In this document: positions 55,760-64,000 of the stretch, piece after piece
How positions within the stretch are numbered: the first letter of the stretch is position 1
How the letters are laid out: each line of letters starts with the position of its first letter
Source: Pseudomonas sp. B21-015
GTDB taxonomy: Bacteria; Pseudomonadota; Gammaproteobacteria; Pseudomonadales; Pseudomonadaceae
Length of the DNA: 64,000 nucleotides
Reading direction: 5' to 3'
Assembly (NCBI RefSeq): GCF_024749285.1
Contig: NZ_CP087196.1
Span: 4,588,001 to 4,652,000, forward strand
Notes under the pieces: generated by a model
What the model was told of the DNA's origin: nothing
The model's database searches: none
Seen by the model: the letters and a program-made list of their open reading frames with translations, nothing else
Made by a program: the position numbers and the translations under genes

Positions 55760-58591
55760 TTAAACAGTGAAAGCATCTTGCAGCAGTTGTTCCTGCTGCT
55801 CGGCGTGCATCGATGCGTAACCGCAAGCAGGTGCGGCAGACGCCTCACGACCAGCGTATTCCAGGACCAGGCCTTGTTTATGGTTGGTCAGGCTGCGACG
55901 CATGTGATGCTGGCTGCTGTACCAGGCGCCCTGGTTCATCGGCTCTTCCTGGCACCAGACCACGTTTTCGAGGTTGGTGTAAGGGGCGAGCGTCTCCATC
56001 AGGTCGTCCTCAGGGAACGGATACAGCTGCTCGAGACGCACGATGGCGATGTCTTCACGACCTTCGGCACGGCGTTTTTCCAGCAGGTCATAGTAGACCT
56101 TGCCGCTGCACAGGATCATGCGAGTGACCTTTTTCGGGTCAAGTGCATCGATTTCCGGGATAACGGTCTGGAACGAACCTTCGGCCAGATCTTCCAGGGT
56201 CGAAATGGCCAGTTTGTGGCGCAACAGCGACTTCGGAGTCAGAACGATCAATGGCTTGCGTAGCGGGCGAATGACCTGACGACGCAGCAAGTGATAGATC
56301 TGAGCCGGCGTAGTCGGTACGGCTACCTGAATGTTGTGCTCGGCGCACAGCTGCAGGTAACGCTCCAGACGAGCCGAGGAGTGCTCAGGCCCCTGACCTT
56401 CGTAACCGTGCGGCAACAGCATGGTCAGACCGCAGAGACGGCCCCACTTGTGTTCGCCACTGGTGATGAACTGATCGATAACCACCTGGGCACCGTTGGC
56501 GAAGTCGCCGAACTGGGCTTCCCAGATCACCAGCGCATCAGGCGTGGTGGTCGAGTAACCGTATTCGAACGCCAGTACGGCTTCTTCGGACAGGAACGAA
56601 TCGTACAGGTCGAAACGTGGCTGGCCGTTATACAGGTTCTGCAACGGGATGTAGGTGCCCGCGTCTTTCTGGTTGTGCAAGACAGCATGACGGTGCGAGA
56701 ACGTACCGCGACCGATGTCCTGACCCGTCATGCGAATCGGGTGACCTTCGAACGCCAGGGTCGCGTACGCCATGGTTTCGGCGTAACCCCAGTTGATCGG
56801 CAGGCCGCCGGCTTGCATCTTCTGACGGTCTTCGTAGATTTTCGCGACCTGGCGCTGAACCACGAAGCCTTCAGGAATTTCCAGCAGCTTGGCGGACAGT
56901 TCCTGCAAGGTTTTCAGATCGAAGCGAGTGTCGTGACGCGCAGTCCAGGCATGGCCCAGATACGGACGCCAGTCCACGAACAGCTCTTTGTTCGGCTCTT
57001 TGACCAGACTTTTTACAACATGCAGACCGTTGTCCAGCGCGTTGCGGTATTCGTCGATTTTCGACTGCACACGCTCTGCGTCCAGCACACCGCTCTGGGT
57101 CAGGCGATCGGCATACAGCTCACGGGTAGTGCGCTGTTTGGTGATCTGCTGATACATGATCGGCTGGGTACCGCTTGGTTCGTCAGCCTCGTTGTGGCCG
57201 CGACGACGGTAGCAGACCAGATCGATCACCACGTCACGCTTGAACTGCATGCGGTAGTCGATGGCCAGCTGGGTCACGAACAATACAGCTTCCGGATCAT
57301 CACCATTCACATGGAGGATCGGCGCCTGGATCATTTTCGCGACGTCGGTGGCGTACTCGGTGGAACGCGAGTCCAGCGGGTTGCTGATGGTGAAACCGAC
57401 CTGGTTGTTGATCACGATGTGCACGGTGCCGCCGGTTTTGAAACCGCGGGTCTGCGACATCTGGAAGGTTTCCATGACCACGCCTTGACCTGCGAATGCA
57501 GCGTCACCGTGGATGGAGATCGGCAGAACCTTCTCGCCGGTAGGATCGTTACGACGGTCCTGACGGGCGCGAACCGAACCCTCGACCACCGGAGAAACGA
57601 TTTCCAGGTGAGACGGGTTGAACGCCATGGCCAGGTGAACTTCACCGCCAGCGGTCATCACGTTGGACGAGAAGCCCTGGTGGTATTTAACGTCACCGGA
57701 ACCCAGCTCGACCTTCTTCTTGCCTTCGAACTCGTCGAACAGCTCGCGCGGGTTCTTGCCGAAGGTGTTGACCAATACGTTCAGACGACCACGGTGGGCC
57801 ATGCCGATGACGATTTCCTTGGTGCCGTAGGAACCGGAACGCTGGATCAGCTCGTCAAGCATTGGAATCAGGCTTTCGCCGCCTTCCAGACCGAAACGCT
57901 TGGTACCCGGGTATTTGGTGCCCAGGTATTTTTCCAGGCCTTCACCGGCGGTCACGCGCTCGAGCAAGTGGCTCTTGATGTCGGCGGAGTACGTCGGACG
58001 ACCGCGCACGCTTTCCAGACGCTGCTGGAACCACTGGCGCTGCTCGGAATCGGTGATATGCGTAAATTCAGCACCGATGGTGCGGCAATATGTCTGCTGC
58101 AACGCTTCGTGAATTTCGCGTAGGCTCGCCTCCTCTTTGCCGATGAACAGGTCGCCGGCACGGAAGGTCGTATCAAGATCGGCATTGGTCAAGCCGTAAT
58201 GATTGATTGACAGGTCTGCAGGTGCAGGACGCTGCCACAGCCCCAGCGGGTCAAGCTGGGCTGCCTGGTGGCCACGCATACGGTAGGCCTGGATCAATCG
58301 CAGCACTTCAACTTGCTTCTTCTCGTGCTCACTGCTCACGCTGCCGGCGGAAACCGGTTGGGCGCGGCGCTGGTTCTTTGCCAGCAAGACGAAATGATCG
58401 CGAATTGTGGAGTGCGAAACATCGGTAGCAGTGTTGCCGTCAGCAGGCAACTTCTGGAAGTAGGTGCGCCACTCTTCTGGCACAGCGTTAGGGTCGTGCA
58501 GGTAGAGCTCGTAGAGCTCTTCCACATAGGCAGCGTTACTACCGGAAAGGTAGGCGCTGTTCCACATGCGCTGCATCACGCTTTCTTGCAT
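55760..58591 (-). CDS. sucA: 2-oxoglutarate dehydrogenase E1
   Basis: A 943-residue thiamine-diphosphate enzyme decarboxylating 2-oxoglutarate. IGMAHRGRLNVLVN near residue 270, GDAAFAGQGVVMETFQMSQ near 375 and HIVINNQVGFT near 400 mark the cofactor region; GRGTFSHRHAVLHNQ near 645 and QEEPMNQGAWY near 885 are further signatures. It is transcribed with sucB and lies 260 bases after sdhB with hairpins between. Confidence 0.97.
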   Translation of the reverse strand: MQESVMQRMWNSAYLSGSNAAYVEELYELYLHDPNAVPEEWRTYFQKLPADGNTATDVSHSTIRDHFVLLAKNQRRAQPVSAGSVSSEHEKKQVEVLRLIQAYRMRGHQAAQLDPLGLWQRPAPADLSINHYGLTNADLDTTFRAGDLFIGKEEASLREIHEALQQTYCRTIGAEFTHITDSEQRQWFQQRLESVRGRPTYSADIKSHLLERVTAGEGLEKYLGTKYPGTKRFGLEGGESLIPMLDELIQRSGSYGTKEIVIGMAHRGRLNVLVNTFGKNPRELFDEFEGKKKVELGSGDVKYHQGFSSNVMTAGGEVHLAMAFNPSHLEIVSPVVEGSVRARQDRRNDPTGEKVLPISIHGDAAFAGQGVVMETFQMSQTRGFKTGGTVHIVINNQVGFTISNPLDSRSTEYATDVAKMIQAPILHVNGDDPEAVLFVTQLAIDYRMQFKRDVVIDLVCYRRRGHNEADEPSGTQPIMYQQITKQRTTRELYADRLTQSGVLDAERVQSKIDEYRNALDNGLHVVKSLVKEPNKELFVDWRPYLGHAWTARHDTRFDLKTLQELSAKLLEIPEGFVVQRQVAKIYEDRQKMQAGGLPINWGYAETMAYATLAFEGHPIRMTGQDIGRGTFSHRHAVLHNQKDAGTYIPLQNLYNGQPRFDLYDSFLSEEAVLAFEYGYSTTTPDALVIWEAQFGDFANGAQVVIDQFITSGEHKWGRLCGLTMLLPHGYEGQGPEHSSARLERYLQLCAEHNIQVAVPTTPAQIYHLLRRQVIRPLRKPLIVLTPKSLLRHKLAISTLEDLAEGSFQTVIPEIDALDPKKVTRMILCSGKVYYDLLEKRRAEGREDIAIVRLEQLYPFPEDDLMETLAPYTNLENVVWCQEEPMNQGAWYSSQHHMRRSLTNHKQGLVLEYAGREASAAPACGYASMHAEQQEQLLQDAFTV

Positions 58592-58746
58592 GCTTGGTCA
58601 CCCTCGGTTAGGGGAACACCACCGGCGTCGACACCGAGCAAACTTGCAGAAGTCCGAATGCAGCGACTAAAACAAGCCACTTAGGATCACGCTGATAGTC
58701 CGGGTACCAGCCCGGATGCCCCTGCTTGTCTCATTTCTTCAAAATA

Positions 58747-58813
58747 AGAGCCGCAGCCTTATGGGCTGCTGCTCAGGTTAAAACTACGGCGCCGGTTGAA
58801 GCCTGCGCCGTAG
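58747..58813 (-). terminator. Two hairpins between sdhB and sucA
   Basis: On the minus strand CTACGGCGC/GCGCCGTAG followed by TTTT (58813-58783), then GCAGCC/GGCTGC with TTATTTT (58773-58747). They may terminate part of the sdh transcript and set the sdh to suc ratio. Confidence 0.6.
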
Positions 58814-58853
58814 CATCTACGGGTATTGCGGTCCTACGGGTACAGCAGCTGAA

Positions 58854-59558
58854 TCACACGCCGCTTTGCAGCAGCATGTTACGGATGTGACCGATGGCCT
58901 TAGTCGGGTTCAGGCCTTTCGGACAAACGTTGACGCAGTTCATGATCCCCCGGCAGCGGAATACGCTGAACGGGTCATCCAGCGAAGCCAGACGCTCGGA
59001 CGTTTTGGTGTCGCGGCTGTCTGCCAGGAAGCGGTACGCTTGCAGCAGAGCAGCCGGGCCCAGGAACTTGTCCGGGTTCCACCAGAAGGACGGGCACGAA
59101 GTCGAGCAGCAAGCGCACAGGATGCACTCGTACAGACCGTCGAGCTTTTCACGCTCTTCTGGGGATTGCAGACGCTCGATGGCCGGAGCCGGCGTGTCGT
59201 TCTGCAGGTATGGCTTCACCTTTTCGTATTGCTTGTAGAAGATGCTCATATCGACGACCAGGTCACGGATAACCGGCAAACCTGGCAGCGGACGAACGAT
59301 CAGCTTGTTACCTTTTACGACGGCAGACAGCGGCGTGATGCACGCCAGACCGTTTTTGCCGTTGATGTTCATGCCGTCGGAACCGCAAACACCTTCACGG
59401 CAAGAGCGACGATAGGAGAAACCTTCGTCCTGCTCTTTGATCAGGGCCAGCACGTCCAGCACCATCAGGTCTTTACCACCGGTATCAACCTGGAATTCCT
59501 GCATGAACGGCGCAGCGTCCTGATCAGGGTTGTAACGATAAACACTGACTTGCAACAT
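58854..59558 (-). CDS. sdhB: Succinate dehydrogenase iron-sulfur subunit
   Basis: A 234-residue subunit with [2Fe-2S] ligands in CREGVCGSDGMNINGKNGLAC near residue 56 and the second ferredoxin-type cysteine clusters CILCACCSTSCPS near 145 and CRGIMNCVNVCPKG near 200 for the [4Fe-4S] and [3Fe-4S] centres. ATG 59558 with AAGGGTGG upstream is preferred over an in-frame GTG at 59567. It passes electrons from SdhA to ubiquinone. Confidence 0.97.
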   Translation of the reverse strand: MLQVSVYRYNPDQDAAPFMQEFQVDTGGKDLMVLDVLALIKEQDEGFSYRRSCREGVCGSDGMNINGKNGLACITPLSAVVKGNKLIVRPLPGLPVIRDLVVDMSIFYKQYEKVKPYLQNDTPAPAIERLQSPEEREKLDGLYECILCACCSTSCPSFWWNPDKFLGPAALLQAYRFLADSRDTKTSERLASLDDPFSVFRCRGIMNCVNVCPKGLNPTKAIGHIRNMLLQSGV

Positions 59559-59569
59559 GGCGGCCACCC

Positions 59570-61342
59570 TTAATAAGTCCGAATCTTAGGTTCAAAAGTC
59601 GGAACAGTCTTCGGCGAGAAGTTCACTGCACGCTTGGCAACGCGCTTCTCACCCGGGAAGTACAGGGTGTGGCACAGCCAGTTTTCGTCGTCACGGTCTT
59701 CGAAGTCTTCACGGGCGTGAGCACCGCGGGACTCTTTGCGTACTTCTGCAGCGATGGCGGTAGCTTCGGCCACTTCCAGCAGGTTCTGCAGTTCCAGCGC
59801 TTCGATACGTGCAGTGTTGAAAGCCTGCGACTTATCGTTGATCTTCACGTTGGCGATGCGCTTGCGCAGGTCAGCCAGCTGGGCAATACCCTTCTGCATG
59901 TATTCGCCGGTACGGAATACACCGAAGTAGTTCTGCATGCAGTTCTGCAGCTCGCGACGCAGGGTAGCCACGTCTTCGCCTTCGGTACGGTTGTTCAGAG
60001 CGTTCAGACGCGACAGGGCAGCTTCGATATCGGCTTGGGTAGCGTCGTCGTATTCGATGCCGTCGGTCAGCGCCTTTTCCAGGTGCAGGCCGGCAGCGCG
60101 GCCGAATACCACCAGGTCGAGCAACGAGTTGCCGCCCAGACGGTTGGCACCGTGAACCGATACGCAAGCCACTTCGCCCACGGCGAACAGACCTGGGATG
60201 ATGGCGTCGACACCTTCGTCGTTCTGGGTGATTGCCTGGCCATGAATGTTGGTGGCAACGCCGCCCATCATATAGTGGCAGGTCGGAACAACCGGAACCG
60301 GAGCGACGACCGGGTCAACGTGCGCAAAAGTTTTCGACAGTTCGCAGATGCCTGGCAGACGGCTGTGCAGCACTTCCTCGCCCAAGTGGTCGAGTTTGAG
60401 CATTACGTGGTCGCCATTCGGGCCACAGCCGTTGCCGGCGATGATTTCTTTAACCATCGAACGGGCAACAACATCACGACCTGCAAGGTCTTTGGCGTTC
60501 GGAGCATAACGCTCCATGAAACGCTCGCCGTGCTTGTTGATCAGGTAACCACCTTCACCACGGCAACCTTCGGTAACCAGTACACCAGCGCCGGCGATAC
60601 CGGTCGGGTGGAACTGCCACATTTCGATGTCTTGTACCGGTACGCCAGCACGCAGAGCCATGCCGACGCCGTCACCGGTGTTGATCAGGGCGTTGGTGGT
60701 GGACGCATAGATACGACCTGCACCGCCGGTGGCCAGAACGGTAGCCTTGGCACGGATGTAGGTGGTTTCGCCGGTTTCGATGCAGATGGCAATCACACCG
60801 ACAAAAGCGCCATCCTGGTTTTTCACCAGGTCAACAGCGTAGTACTCGTTCAGGAACGTGGTGCCGGCTTTCAGGTTGCCCTGATAAAGGGTGTGCAGCA
60901 GCGCGTGACCGGTACGGTCGGACGCAGCGCAAGTACGGGCAGCCTGGCCACCCTTACCGTAATCCTTCGACTGACCGCCGAACGGACGCTGGTAGATACG
61001 ACCTTGCTCGGTACGCGAGAATGGCATACCCATGTGGTCCAGCTCGTAAACGGCAGCCGGGCCTTCCTGACACATGTATTCGATCGCGTCCTGGTCACCG
61101 ATGTAGTCGGAACCCTTGACGGTATCGTACATGTGCCAGCGCCAGTCATCGTTCGGGTCGGCCGACGCGATGGCGCAGGTGATGCCGCCCTGGGCCGATA
61201 CGGTGTGCGAACGGGTCGGGAAAACCTTGGTGATCACGGCAGTCTTGTGACCGCCTTGTGCCAGTTGCAGCGCAGCGCGCATGCCGGCACCGCCGCCACC
61301 AATAATGATGGCGTCGAAAGAAATCGTTGGAATGTTAGCCAT
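59570..61342 (-). CDS. sdhA: Succinate dehydrogenase flavoprotein subunit
   Basis: A 590-residue subunit that oxidises succinate to fumarate. FAD binds at [15 protein letters not shown] near residue 13 and is covalently held by H46 in [24 protein letters not shown] near 120 and [19 protein letters not shown] near 395 are family motifs. It follows sdhD by three bases in the sdhCDAB operon. Confidence 0.97.
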   Translation of the reverse strand: MANIPTISFDAIIIGGGGAGMRAALQLAQGGHKTAVITKVFPTRSHTVSAQGGITCAIASADPNDDWRWHMYDTVKGSDYIGDQDAIEYMCQEGPAAVYELDHMGMPFSRTEQGRIYQRPFGGQSKDYGKGGQAARTCAASDRTGHALLHTLYQGNLKAGTTFLNEYYAVDLVKNQDGAFVGVIAICIETGETTYIRAKATVLATGGAGRIYASTTNALINTGDGVGMALRAGVPVQDIEMWQFHPTGIAGAGVLVTEGCRGEGGYLINKHGERFMERYAPNAKDLAGRDVVARSMVKEIIAGNGCGPNGDHVMLKLDHLGEEVLHSRLPGICELSKTFAHVDPVVAPVPVVPTCHYMMGGVATNIHGQAITQNDEGVDAIIPGLFAVGEVACVSVHGANRLGGNSLLDLVVFGRAAGLHLEKALTDGIEYDDATQADIEAALSRLNALNNRTEGEDVATLRRELQNCMQNYFGVFRTGEYMQKGIAQLADLRKRIANVKINDKSQAFNTARIEALELQNLLEVAEATAIAAEVRKESRGAHAREDFEDRDDENWLCHTLYFPGEKRVAKRAVNFSPKTVPTFEPKIRTY

Positions 61343-61345
61343 GGA

Positions 61346-61714
61346 TCAGATACCCCAGAGAATCTGCACACCCCAGACGAAGTAAGCGAACATCGCAACG
61401 CCGCATACCGCCTGGAAAAGGAAACGTACTGCAGTCGCGGACTTGCCCAGCGCCATCGGCGTCAGGTAGTCGGTCGCGATGGTCCACATGCCGACCCAGG
61501 CGTGAGCGCCCAGGGCCACAAGGGCCAGCAGACTGAAGATACGCATCCCGTTGTGGGCGAACAGGCCATGCCATTGGGCGTAGCCAATGCCAGGATTCGC
61601 CGCGAGGTATCCGATCAGGAAGATGAAATAAGCCGCGAGAACAACCGCAGACACACGTTGCGCCATCCAGTCATAGAGGCCCGAACGCGAAAGGTTCGTA
61701 ACGCTGGTTACCAT
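61346..61714 (-). CDS. sdhD: Succinate dehydrogenase membrane anchor SdhD
   Basis: A 122-residue anchor with three membrane helices. NLSRSGLYDWMAQRVSAVVLAAY near residue 8 and the heme-site histidine region ALGAHAWVGMWTIATDYL near 68 match SdhD. ATG 61714 has GGAG seven bases upstream; a TTG two codons before is unlikely. It overlaps the end of sdhC by a few bases. Confidence 0.95.
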   Translation of the reverse strand: MVTSVTNLSRSGLYDWMAQRVSAVVLAAYFIFLIGYLAANPGIGYAQWHGLFAHNGMRIFSLLALVALGAHAWVGMWTIATDYLTPMALGKSATAVRFLFQAVCGVAMFAYFVWGVQILWGI

Positions 61715-62082
61715 ATCCAAACTCCTGCCAGAACGATCAACACCACGGAAACGGCGATGATAATTTTCGAGCCCAGGCGGCCGCCTTCAAGCGTCTCGCC
61801 GATGCCCATATCCATGATCAAGTGGCGCACGCCGGCTACCAGGTGATACAGAAGAGCGGACAGGAGGCCCCATGCTACGAACTTGGCCAGCGGACTGGTC
61901 AAGCATGCCTTCACCTCGGCAAAACCTTCCTCGGAACCCAGAGACTTGCCCAATGCATACAGCATGAAGCCAAGGCCCAGGAAGAGGATGATGCCGGAAA
62001 CACGGTGAAGAAACGACGTAACGCCGGTGATGGGGAGTTTGATGGTCCTTAGGTCTAGGTTTACAGGTCGTTGGCTTTTCAC
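61708..62082 (-). CDS. sdhC: Succinate dehydrogenase cytochrome b556 subunit
   Basis: A 124-residue anchor with three helices. SQRPVNLDLRTIKLPITGVTS at the N-terminus, SFLHRVSGIILFLG near residue 28 and YHLVAGVRHLIMDMG near 80 with the heme histidine match SdhC. The start is read as GTG 62082 by family comparison (KSQRPVNLDL follows); the ribosome binding site is poor and an A8 tract lies just before. Its promoter is at 62217-62245, leaving a leader of about 125 bases. Confidence 0.94.
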   Translation of the reverse strand: MKSQRPVNLDLRTIKLPITGVTSFLHRVSGIILFLGLGFMLYALGKSLGSEEGFAEVKACLTSPLAKFVAWGLLSALLYHLVAGVRHLIMDMGIGETLEGGRLGSKIIIAVSVVLIVLAGVWIW

Positions 62083-62216
62083 GGCTTTTTTTTCACACTG
62101 AAGAGCCCCTAACAATCAGGGCAAAGTTGTTGGGGAGTGCACTGGTCAGGTAACCACCACCCAGGGATGCGACCCCCAATAAAGCAGGCCCAAAAGCCCC
62201 TGGCGGTCGGTGGCCG

Positions 62217-62245
62217 AGTATAGACAGTTAGGCTACTAATGACAA
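62217..62245 (-). promoter_or_regulatory. sdhC promoter
   Basis: On the minus strand TTGTCA (62245-62240), a 17-base spacer and TATACT (62222-62217). It would drive sdhCDAB and probably the suc genes behind. Confidence 0.75.
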
Positions 62246-62359
62246 CGCGTTCACCTTCCCCTAATAGCTGATTGCACAAGTCAGATAAAAGGCGTAAACG
62301 GCAGTCAATTTCGAGGAAAAAGTCCGGTTAAAGCCTTCTGGAGCAAGACTTTAGGCAAA

Positions 62360-62387
62360 TTGACATTCAAATTTATCTCACTATAGT
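62360..62387 (+). promoter_or_regulatory. gltA promoter
   Basis: TTGACA (62360-62365), a 16-base spacer and TATAGT (62382-62387), a near-consensus sigma-70 promoter about 50 bases before the gltA start. Confidence 0.8.
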
Positions 62388-62445
62388 GGTGCGGGCCCTG
62401 CGTGGGGGGTCTGTCTGATGATTTCAAGCATAAATAGGAGGCCAC

Positions 62446-63735
62446 ATGGCTGACAAAAAAGCGCAGTTGATCATCGAGGGCGCAGCCCCCGTCGAGCTGC
62501 CCATTTTAACCGGCACCGTTGGTCCCGATGTTATCGACGTTCGGGGCCTGACGGCCACGGGCCGTTTCACCTTTGACCCTGGTTTCATGTCGACCGCCTC
62601 CTGCGAGTCGAAGATCACCTATATCGACGGCGACAACGGCATTCTGCTGCACCGCGGCTACCCGATCGAACAGCTGGCTGAAAAGTCGGACTACCTGGAA
62701 ACCTGCTATCTGCTGCTCAACGGTGAATTGCCGACCGCAGAACAGAAGGCCCAGTTCGTCGGCACCGTGAAGAACCACACCATGGTTCACGAGCAATTGA
62801 AGACCTTCTTCAACGGCTTCCGTCGCGACGCCCACCCGATGGCCGTCATGTGCGGCGTAGTGGGCGCCCTCTCGGCGTTCTACCACGACTCCCTCGACAT
62901 CAATAACCCGCAGCATCGCGAAATCTCCGCGATCCGCCTGGTTGCCAAGATGCCGACCCTGGCCGCAATGGTTTACAAGTACTCCATGGGCCAACCCATG
63001 ATGTACCCGCGCAACGACCTGTCGTACGCGGAAAACTTCCTGCACATGATGTTCAACACCCCGTGCGAGATCAAACCGATCAGCCCGGTACTCGCCAAGG
63101 CCATGGACCGGATCTTCATCCTCCATGCCGACCACGAGCAGAACGCATCGACCTCCACCGTACGTCTGGCCGGTTCGTCGGGTGCCAACCCGTTCGCCTG
63201 TATCGCCGCCGGTATCGCTGCACTGTGGGGCCCTGCCCACGGCGGTGCGAACGAAGCCGTGCTGACCATGCTCGATGAAATTGGCGATGTCTCGAACATC
63301 GACAAGTACATCGCCAAGGCCAAGGACAAGAACGATCCGTTCAAACTGATGGGCTTCGGTCACCGGGTTTACAAAAACCGCGACCCACGCGCCACCGTCA
63401 TGAAGCAGACCTGCGACGAAGTACTGAAAGAACTGGGCATCACCAACGATCCGCAACTCGAACTGGCCATGCGCCTGGAAGAGATCGCCCTGACCGACCC
63501 GTACTTCATCGAACGCTCGCTGTATCCGAACGTCGACTTCTACTCGGGGATCATCCTCAAGGCGATCGGCATTCCAACCAGCATGTTCACCGTGATCTTC
63601 GCCCTGGCGCGGACCGTCGGCTGGATCTCCCACTGGAAAGAAATGCTCTCCAGCCCGTACAAGATCGGCCGCCCGCGCCAGTTGTACACCGGCTACGAGT
63701 CGCGTGACATCACCCGGCTTGAAGACCGCAAATAA
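62446..63735 (+). CDS. gltA: Citrate synthase (type II)
   Basis: A 429-residue enzyme condensing acetyl-CoA and oxaloacetate; this length fits the hexameric, NADH-sensitive type II form. Catalytic histidines are in [11 protein letters not shown] near residue 265 and [14 protein letters not shown] near 305, and the aspartate in [14 protein letters not shown] near 363. TAGGAGG lies four bases before the ATG. It diverges from sdhC and is followed by a strong terminator. Confidence 0.98.
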   Translation: MADKKAQLIIEGAAPVELPILTGTVGPDVIDVRGLTATGRFTFDPGFMSTASCESKITYIDGDNGILLHRGYPIEQLAEKSDYLETCYLLLNGELPTAEQKAQFVGTVKNHTMVHEQLKTFFNGFRRDAHPMAVMCGVVGALSAFYHDSLDINNPQHREISAIRLVAKMPTLAAMVYKYSMGQPMMYPRNDLSYAENFLHMMFNTPCEIKPISPVLAKAMDRIFILHADHEQNASTSTVRLAGSSGANPFACIAAGIAALWGPAHGGANEAVLTMLDEIGDVSNIDKYIAKAKDKNDPFKLMGFGHRVYKNRDPRATVMKQTCDEVLKELGITNDPQLELAMRLEEIALTDPYFIERSLYPNVDFYSGIILKAIGIPTSMFTVIFALARTVGWISHWKEMLSSPYKIGRPRQLYTGYESRDITRLEDRK

Positions 63736-63770
63736 GACCTGTCTTGCGATAACGTCTTGAGCTGTACCGG

Positions 63771-63800
63771 AAACGGCCTCTATTTAGATAGAGGCCGTTT
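63771..63800 (+). terminator. Terminator of gltA
   Basis: AAACGGCCTCTAT-TTAG-ATAGAGGCCGTTTTTG: a 13-bp stem with a T tail, 35 bases past the stop. Confidence 0.93.
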
Positions 63801-63825
63801 TTGTTTGTGCCTGACATTGAGTGAC

Positions 63826-64000
63826 GCGGCGGCCTGAGGGCCGACCGGACTCTATGGCTGTGTACATATCCGTTTCTTCGGTTGCGCCAGCTGGCGGTTC
63901 CGCTCTTACAGCGGGTCACTTTCGAAAAGCGCGAAAGTAACCAAAGCGCTTCTGCCCCTTTCGTTCGGTGCCTCGCCCAGGCTCGGCATGCCCTCGCTCC
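63826..64000. repeat. Probable dispersed repeat, cut by the window end
   Basis: The sequence after the terminator has no gene of its own but contains CTTTCGAAAAGCGCGAAAGT and TTCGTTCGGTGCCTCGCCCA, which I recall as part of a repeat often seen between pseudomonad genes. It has internal inverted parts (ACTTTCG/CGAAAGT). Status as a repeat rests on recall. Confidence 0.45.

Noticed and set aside
59669..61846. 725-codon open frame opposite sdhA, sdhD and sdhC
   Set aside because: The minus strand encodes unmistakable SDH subunits; the plus frame is a GC-skew shadow.

Overview
The window is a piece of a Pseudomonas chromosome, most likely from the P. fluorescens group. The evidence is the high-GC, third-position-GC-rich coding, nine paired REP palindromes of the GTGGGAGC type, a guanidine-II riboswitch on a sugE gene, Pseudomonas-type cobalamin genes behind a B12 riboswitch, and gene blocks I recognise from pseudomonads (sdh/suc/lpdG beside gltA and braB; purM-purN beside hda; fadL-gpx-MFS-marR beside cob). 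Assignments rest on reading protein and DNA motifs; no database search was run.

Layout. 0-10.5 kb: a cut-off lipoprotein gene; a membrane-anchored di-heme cytochrome c plus catalase-related pair; a duplicated tRNA-Val/tRNA-Asp unit; rdgC; a BASS-family symporter; riboswitch-controlled sugE; an MFS-acyltransferase fusion; a TDT-family transporter; a cupin. 10.8-17.6 kb: a very large SSS-type sensor kinase (MxtR/CrbS-like), rmuC, a Sel1-repeat protein, about 1 kb of structured sequence with no convincing gene, and a 74-residue orphan. 17.8-22.2 kb: an orphan protein, a FadL-family porin, a glutathione peroxidase, and an MFS pump with an overlapping 40-codon membrane ORF and a MarR regulator whose palindromic operator occurs in front of both pump and regulator. 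22.2-31.6 kb: a ten-gene cobalamin operon (cobO to cobS, minus strand) with mostly ATGA-type overlaps, led by a cobalamin riboswitch. REP pairs have entered it twice, once inside the 3' end of cobB. 31.7-44.2 kb: a hypothetical protein, a sorbosone-dehydrogenase-like lipoprotein, an O-methyltransferase, two NlpC/P60 lipoproteins, hda, a PerM-type permease, DUF2066, purM-purN, DUF3108, DUF3859, OsmC and pirin genes. 44.2-50.7 kb: htpG, two overlapping thioesterases, a small alanine-rich lipoprotein, MAPEG and DUF599 membrane proteins, braB. 50.7-63.8 kb: sucD, sucC, lpdG, sucB, sucA, sdhB, sdhA, sdhD, sdhC on the minus strand, divergent from gltA, so citrate synthase, succinate dehydrogenase, the 2-oxoglutarate dehydrogenase complex and succinyl-CoA synthetase lie together. 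The last 170 bases look like a dispersed repeat.

How it works together. The TCA block is one catabolic unit with facing promoters (TTGACA/TATAGT for gltA, TTGTCA/TATACT for sdhC). The cob block builds and attaches the lower ligand and nucleotide loop of B12 under feedback from the riboswitch. Several other loci carry cis-regulation readable from sequence: guanidine sensing for sugE, a MarR operator pair, and a hairpin over the fadL ribosome binding site. I found no phage, insertion sequence, CRISPR array or defence island. The less ordinary items are the REP-extended CobB, the small MFS-coupled ORF with a probably leaderless marR, the cytochrome/catalase module that may act on fatty-acid hydroperoxides, and the structured non-coding kilobase at 16.3-17.3 kb.
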